Assembly (NCBI GenBank): GCA_002341805.1
Contig: DDOS01000055.1
Location: 1-10,092 of the forward strand
DNA from: Aquificaceae bacterium UBA2488
GTDB taxonomy: Bacteria > Aquificota > Aquificia > Aquificales > Aquificaceae
Length of the DNA: 10,092 nt
Reading direction: 5' to 3'
Shown piece after piece: positions 6,166 through 10,092 of this stretch. The stretch's first letter is position 1. Each line of letters starts with the position of its first letter. The notes below the pieces were generated by a model. The model worked only from the letters and a program-made list of their open reading frames with translations. It did not search any database and was not told where the DNA came from. Both the position numbers and the translations under genes were made by a program.

Positions 6166-7146
6166 ATGGCTTTAGAAAAGCACGATGATTATTTTAAGTT
6201 TGTGTTTAGTAGAAAAGAAAATGTAATAACATTCATAGAAGAGTTTTTCCCTGATATAGCAAGATATATAAAGATAGATAGTATTGAATCAAAACCCACA
6301 GAAAAAATTCTTGTAGAAGATAAAGAAAAACAATTTTTAGATTTTGCCGTTGATTGCAAGATAAAAAACAGAGCTTCAAAGCATATTTTATCTTTGAGCA
6401 TAAATCTTATCCAGATAGAAGATTGTTTATCCAAATAATAAAATATATTACTCCTCTATATGGGGAGAAGACATTAAGAGCAAAAGAAAACTAACACCTG
6501 TAATATCTATAGTTTTCTACAATGGCAAAAGACCTTGGAAGCTTTTTAAAAACACCGTATCAGCTTTTAAAGACTTTCCAGAACAGATAAAGAAATATCT
6601 TTTAAACTTTGAATATTTACTATTTTGATACCAACAACATCACCAACATAGAACTAAAGAAAAGACTAAACAATAACCAAATGCTCATGATTGCCTTGGA
6701 GATAATGAAGGAAGTAGGTAGCAAAAACAAAGACGAAGAGACTGTTGTTAAGCTATTTAAAGATTTATCCATTCTATTAAAAGAGTACGAAGAAGAATAT
6801 GACGCAACGATATCTTTATTTATAGAGATGAGCATATATTATATACAACATATGCTTAAATTAGCGCCAGAGAAAGTTTTAGAAATCTTTGAAAAGCAGG
6901 AGGATGCAATGAGATCTGTAGTGGATATTATAAAAGAGAAAGGTATAGAAGAAGGTATGCAAAGAGGAGTATTCAACATAAAAGAGATGATATTAGATAC
7001 CGTAGAGCTAAAACTTGGATACATTCCAGATATTGCAAGAGAGAAAATAGAAAATAGAAAATATAAATGATTTAAACCAGCTAAAACAATTACACCGTCT
7101 ACTTATAAAAACTGACGATGTTTTAGGGCTTCTAGAAGATATATAG
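6166..7146 (+). pseudogene. Rpn/YhgA-like PD-(D/E)XK nuclease ('transposase_31'), frameshifted
   Basis: The Rpn family are PD-(D/E)XK endonucleases first annotated as transposases; E. coli members promote recombination. The start MALEKHDDYFKFVFSRKENV is typical, and GGAG lies about 10 nt before the ATG. The product should be about 320 residues, but the frame breaks repeatedly. The first part ends at 6438. Family sequence has already moved to another frame near 6385-6395 (FEHKSYPDRRLFIQIIKYI, holding the catalytic E-x-K and Q-x3-Y). It shifts again near 6463-6468, where an extra GA seems present (then KLTPVISIVFYNGKRPWK). It shifts a third time near 6610-6625 (FDTNNITNIELKKRL, on to LKLGYIPDIAREKIEN). 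A fourth shift near 7055-7070, probably slippage in repeated AGAAAAT, separates the last segment (LNQLKQLHRLLIKTDDVLGL, TAG at 7144-7146). The predicted Asp lies in FLDFAVDCKI. The gene cannot make an intact protein. Confidence 0.82.
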
Positions 7147-7284
7147 ACCATCTTAGTAGACAGATATAGTGGCATACTTGTAAATCTTGGCACACTTGTG
7201 GTGCGTGGTGGACTTTTCAAAAAATGATAATTTTACAAAGTTGTTTTAATTTATTGTTTAGACTTCATCGTCTAGATATGGTTT
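7147..7284. other. Spacer between the broken nuclease and nadK, no gene supported
   Basis: The frame of the nuclease end continues open past its TAG for 26 codons (to TGA at 7225-7227), but I do not recognise the translation. A short stem (arms 7257-7263 and 7270-7276, 6-nt loop, one G-U pair) lies just after the nadK stop. It lacks a U-run on either strand, so it is not called a terminator. Confidence 0.35.
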
Positions 7285-8061
7285 TTAGGAATAGCTTAAT
7301 TTGTCTCTTACTATGCTAAAAAAATCCATCTCTTTGAAAGATATGGTTTTGCAGGGTGTATCAGATTCTTTGATGATAACATGCTGGTGTTTTTTTATCT
7401 CAAAAAACTCCTGACCATCTAATGTAAGGTATGCTTCTTTAGTTTTATCTTTTATGTTCATTGTTATCATAGATTCACTTGATAATACCACTGGTCTTAC
7501 GGATATTGTATGTGGACATATAGGCACTATCAGAAAATTTTGAAGTTCGGGAGTCAAAATAGGCCCCCCTGCAGACAAAGCGTAAGCAGTAGAGCCAGTT
7601 GGGGTTGATACTATTATCCCATCTGCTCTGAGGCTTAGTATTAGGCTTTTATCTTGATAAACTTCTATATCTATGAGCCTTGAAAAAGAAGCCCTCGACA
7701 ACACCGCGTCATTTAGGTATGTACCTAAGAACTTATCATCCAGATAAACGTCTATCATCATCCTATCAACTATGCTAACTTGGTTTTTGGTAATTAGTTT
7801 TAACATATCAACAGCTTTATCCTTCGGAATCTCTGTTAAAAAACCAAGCCTTCCTAAGTTTATTCCCACCATCGGCTTTTGATATTTGGAAAATTTCCTA
7901 GAAGCGCTTAAGAATGTACCATCCCCTCCTATTATTACAACAACATCACACTCTTCTACATTATCGGCAATCGCTTGATCTAATGCGTTTAATTCTTTTT
8001 TTAAAAGCTCAAAAAACGATATTGCTTGTTCATCGGATTTTACATAAAAGTAAAACCTCAT
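7285..8061 (-). CDS. nadK: NAD kinase (ATP-NAD kinase, NadK/PpnK)
   Basis: This cytoplasmic enzyme phosphorylates the 2'-OH of NAD to make NADP, the only de novo source of NADP(H). The 258-residue product is slightly short but complete. Motifs seen: GGDGT at 45-49 (phosphate donor site); the NLGRLGFLTE strand at 68-77; the N-D pair at 117-118 in place of the usual N-E; the long signature ADGIIVSTPTGSTAYALSAG (146-165); and PICPHTISVRPVVL (180-193). It begins at the ATG at 8059-8061, directly overlapping (ATGA) the stop of a 28-codon ORF downstream of nrdA, so it is probably translated by coupling. Only weak SD-like bases are present. Being in one transcript with ribonucleotide reductase makes sense, since dNTP synthesis draws on NADPH through thioredoxin, but that link is inference. 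Confidence 0.95.
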   Translation of the reverse strand: MRFYFYVKSDEQAISFFELLKKELNALDQAIADNVEECDVVVIIGGDGTFLSASRKFSKYQKPMVGINLGRLGFLTEIPKDKAVDMLKLITKNQVSIVDRMMIDVYLDDKFLGTYLNDAVLSRASFSRLIDIEVYQDKSLILSLRADGIIVSTPTGSTAYALSAGGPILTPELQNFLIVPICPHTISVRPVVLSSESMITMNIKDKTKEAYLTLDGQEFFEIKKHQHVIIKESDTPCKTISFKEMDFFSIVRDKLSYS

Positions 8062-8144
8062 ATCTTGTTATGCTTATCAAATTTAAAGATAAACCTCAGC
8101 ATAAACACTATGCCAAGGCCTAAAAATATTAAAAGTTTTTTCAT
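8058..8144 (-). CDS. Predicted 28-residue membrane miniprotein between nrdA and nadK
   Basis: An ATG at 8142-8144, 3 nt after the nrdA TAA, opens a 28-codon frame ending in TGA that overlaps the nadK ATG as ATGA. The product has Met-Lys-Lys, a hydrophobic run of about 18 residues (LLIFLGLGIVFMLRFIF, with one Arg) and a basic end (KFDKHNKI). That fits a single-span membrane peptide with the C-terminus probably cytoplasmic. No family is recognised. Support: it fills an otherwise unexplained 87-bp gap exactly and couples to nadK. Against: the SD-like GAGGAG is 15 nt away, further than usual, and such a short hydrophobic ORF is possible by chance in AT-rich DNA. Its alternative role is a translational relay or leader for nadK. 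Confidence 0.45.
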   Translation of the reverse strand: MKKLLIFLGLGIVFMLRFIFKFDKHNKI

Positions 8145-8147
8145 AAT

Positions 8148-10092
8148 TTAATTACCGCACTCCTCACAATAGCCTTGTTCTTTCATCACTTCATCAAGGG
8201 CTTTTAGACTCACTGATTTATTCTCCATCGCTTTATCATGGCTTACTTGTGGTTCTTGTTTTTGCTCTTTTAGGTCTTCATGGACATATTTACCTTCGGT
8301 TTTTATCTTAGCTGGCATGAAAGCATAATATGTGGATTTAAGCCCGAGTTTCCAAGCTTTTAGATAGATATTCATAATTTTTTGAGGGTCTCTGGTGTTA
8401 AAGTATATATTCCTTGACACAGAGGAATCAATCCACTTCTGAAGTATGGCTGCTTGTTTTACATAAACTTCTGGGTCTATCTCGTAAGCGGTTTTGTAGA
8501 TGGCTTTTATATCTTTTGGTATGTCTTTTATGTCTTGGATAGAACCTTGGGCTAACAACACATCTTCTCTTACATAATCCCAGACCCCAAGGTGCTTTAA
8601 TTCGTTTACAAAGTTTTCGTTTACTTCTAAAAATCTTCCTGCTATGTTGGTTCTTGAGTATACTAAAGCGTAGTAGGGTTCAAAACTTTGAGATGTGCCT
8701 GCTATTATAGATATAGTGGCAGTAGGAGCTAATGTGGTTTGACAAGCGTTTCTTATTCCAAGCTTTACTTGTTCTCTTAGATAGTCCCAGTCTAAAGTAG
8801 GTTTGTTTATAAGCTTTTCATATTTATCTAAATCAACATCTTTATATACTTGTTTATCTAAGTAGCTTTTGTAAGAATCCATATCATAAGAGCTTAGACC
8901 GTTGTTATCAAAAAACGCCCTTTCTTTGAATAAATTTTCCAATGTATCTATAGGCACTAAACCTCTTGACCAATCAGAACCCTCAAACAGTGGATAGGCA
9001 CCTCTTTCTTTAGCAAGTTCTGAGGAAGTCTCTATAGCGGTGTAAGACATCACTTCTCCTATGGCATCAAGCATACGAAGGGCTTCTACGGAATCTGTGG
9101 GCATCTTCAATTTTTCTATCATATCCTGATATCCCATAAAACCAAGTCCTATTTTTCTGCTTGCTTTGGTGCCTTTTTCTACTGCTGGTAGGGCATAATA
9201 ATTTGAATCTATCACATTGTCTAAAAATCTTATGGCTTTTCGTATAACAGCTCTAAATTTATCCCAATCAAAGGAGTTATCTCTTAGAAACTTAGGCAAT
9301 ATCAAAGAACCAAGATTACAAGATTCTATACTATCATATGTGGATACCAAAAGCTGTTCGGTACATAGGTTTGTGGTAAGTATTGTGCCAGTGTGTTTGT
9401 TTGGATGTCTTATGTTTATAGGGTCTTTGAAGGTAAACCATGGTTCCGAGTTCGCTATGGTATTTTCTACGGCTTCTTTGAAAAGCTCTTGGGCTTTTAC
9501 TTTTTTATATCTTATCTTACCAGACAAAGCATGCCTTATACATTTTGAATATTCCCTTGAAAACTTCTTACCATAAGCATTAACAAGCTTAGGACAATCA
9601 GCAGGGTCAAACAAATACCAATCTCCGTTTTCTTCTACTCTTCTCATGAACTCATCGTTTAAGAATAATGCTATCTTTAGATTTTTAAATCTTTGGGAGT
9701 CATCACCCCACTTTCTTTTGGTCCTTACAAAATCAAACACATCTAAGTGCCATGGTTCTAAGCTTGCCAAAGCAGAGCCTCTTCTTCTTCCCCCTTGAGA
9801 TACAGCGGTTATAGTTTCATCTATTATCTTTAAGAAGGGTATCATACCACTAGATTTTCCTTGTATGCTTTTGATAATAGAATCTTTTGCCCTTAGCTTA
9901 GTAGCAGGTAATCCCACACCACCCGCATGTTTGTTTAACATACCTACTTGTTTGATGGTTTCAAAGATAGAGTTTAAATCATCTTCTAAATCAACTATAA
10001 AGCAAGAAGATAGCTGTGGATATTTGGTGCCTGAATTAAATAGTGTAGGAGTAGATGGTACAAACTCTATATTTGACATCATGTGATAAAAC
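8148..10092 (-). CDS. nrdA: Class I ribonucleoside-diphosphate reductase, alpha subunit (5' end outside window)
   Basis: NrdA reduces ribonucleotides to deoxyribonucleotides, using a radical passed from a partner beta subunit (not in this window). At least 647 codons are visible. The frame stays open to the right edge, so the Met at 10082 is internal, and the N-terminal ATP-cone, if any, is missing. Numbered from that Met: VPSTPTLFNSG opens the catalytic barrel at 8-18; the redox Cys pair is Cys27 (QLSSCF) and Cys255 (ESCNLGS); the active-site triad Asn238, Cys240, Glu242 lies in TTNLCTE; the substrate-phosphate motif PTATIS is at 453-458; a Tyr-Tyr pair (585-586, KSTYYAF) matches the class I radical-transfer tyrosines, which argues against class II; and the C-terminal tail ends in C-E-E-C-G-N (639-644), the swinging C-x-x-C reduced by thioredoxin. 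No intein is seen in the visible part. Confidence 0.94.
   Translation of the reverse strand, partial: FYHMMSNIEFVPSTPTLFNSGTKYPQLSSCFIVDLEDDLNSIFETIKQVGMLNKHAGGVGLPATKLRAKDSIIKSIQGKSSGMIPFLKIIDETITAVSQGGRRRGSALASLEPWHLDVFDFVRTKRKWGDDSQRFKNLKIALFLNDEFMRRVEENGDWYLFDPADCPKLVNAYGKKFSREYSKCIRHALSGKIRYKKVKAQELFKEAVENTIANSEPWFTFKDPINIRHPNKHTGTILTTNLCTEQLLVSTYDSIESCNLGSLILPKFLRDNSFDWDKFRAVIRKAIRFLDNVIDSNYYALPAVEKGTKASRKIGLGFMGYQDMIEKLKMPTDSVEALRMLDAIGEVMSYTAIETSSELAKERGAYPLFEGSDWSRGLVPIDTLENLFKERAFFDNNGLSSYDMDSYKSYLDKQVYKDVDLDKYEKLINKPTLDWDYLREQVKLGIRNACQTTLAPTATISIIAGTSQSFEPYYALVYSRTNIAGRFLEVNENFVNELKHLGVWDYVREDVLLAQGSIQDIKDIPKDIKAIYKTAYEIDPEVYVKQAAILQKWIDSSVSRNIYFNTRDPQKIMNIYLKAWKLGLKSTYYAFMPAKIKTEGKYVHEDLKEQKQEPQVSHDKAMENKSVSLKALDEVMKEQGYCEECGN

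Noticed and set aside
7147..7227. Extension of the broken nuclease or a separate small gene after the TAG at 7144-7146
   Set aside because: The frame is open for 26 codons but has no start, no ribosome site and no recognisable similarity.
7257..7276. Intrinsic terminator after nadK
   Set aside because: The 7-bp stem includes a G-U pair, is weak in GC, and is not followed by a T-run on the minus strand (CAATAAATTAAAACAAC follows).
8148..10092. Class II (B12-dependent, nrdJ) assignment for the reductase
   Set aside because: The Tyr-Tyr pair in KSTYYAF near the C-terminus matches the class I radical-transfer pathway. It remains to be confirmed by finding a beta subunit gene elsewhere.

Overview
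The window looks like a piece of a small, AT-rich, Gram-negative bacterial chromosome. Codon choice is rich in ATA and AGA/AGG. Genes are packed into tight operons in which stop and start codons touch or overlap. A TonB-type protein and a type IV prepilin peptidase imply a diderm envelope. This style, together with the protein sequences, would fit a thermophile of the Aquificales (Hydrogenobaculum-like). That assignment is an inference from style and was not checked by any search.

Layout, left to right. (1) Positions 1-1077 are a damaged patch. The last 45 codons of an unrecognised plus-strand gene meet the C-terminal remnant of a minus-strand family-4 glycosyltransferase. That remnant is cut at about 510 by the decayed 3' part of a DDE transposase gene on the plus strand. 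(2) Positions 1078-5662 hold a compact minus-strand operon, transcribed in the order tonB-like, hpf (long form), secD, prepilin peptidase, tatB-like, tatC. All junctions are 1-bp gaps or overlaps. Five of the six products act in the envelope or in protein export: energy coupling to the outer membrane, the Sec pulling motor, pilin/pseudopilin processing and Tat folded-protein export. The sixth makes hibernating ribosomes. secF is not next to secD. (3) Positions 5663-7284 are a gene graveyard: a heavily decayed minus-strand relic (about 5776-6160), then a plus-strand Rpn/YhgA-like PD-(D/E)XK nuclease gene broken by several frameshifts (6166-7146). (4) Positions 7285-10092 hold a second minus-strand operon: the class I ribonucleotide reductase large subunit (5' end outside the window), an unannotated 28-codon single-TM ORF, and NAD kinase, whose start overlaps the small ORF's stop.

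The core genes are ordinary conserved housekeeping genes. I see no CRISPR array, tRNA, rRNA or clear new defence system. The most interesting points are the mixed export operon without secF, the tiny membrane ORF wedged between nrdA and nadK, the 68-bp tatB/tatC overlap with its own ribosome binding site, and the two decayed mobile or recombination-type genes flanking the export operon.
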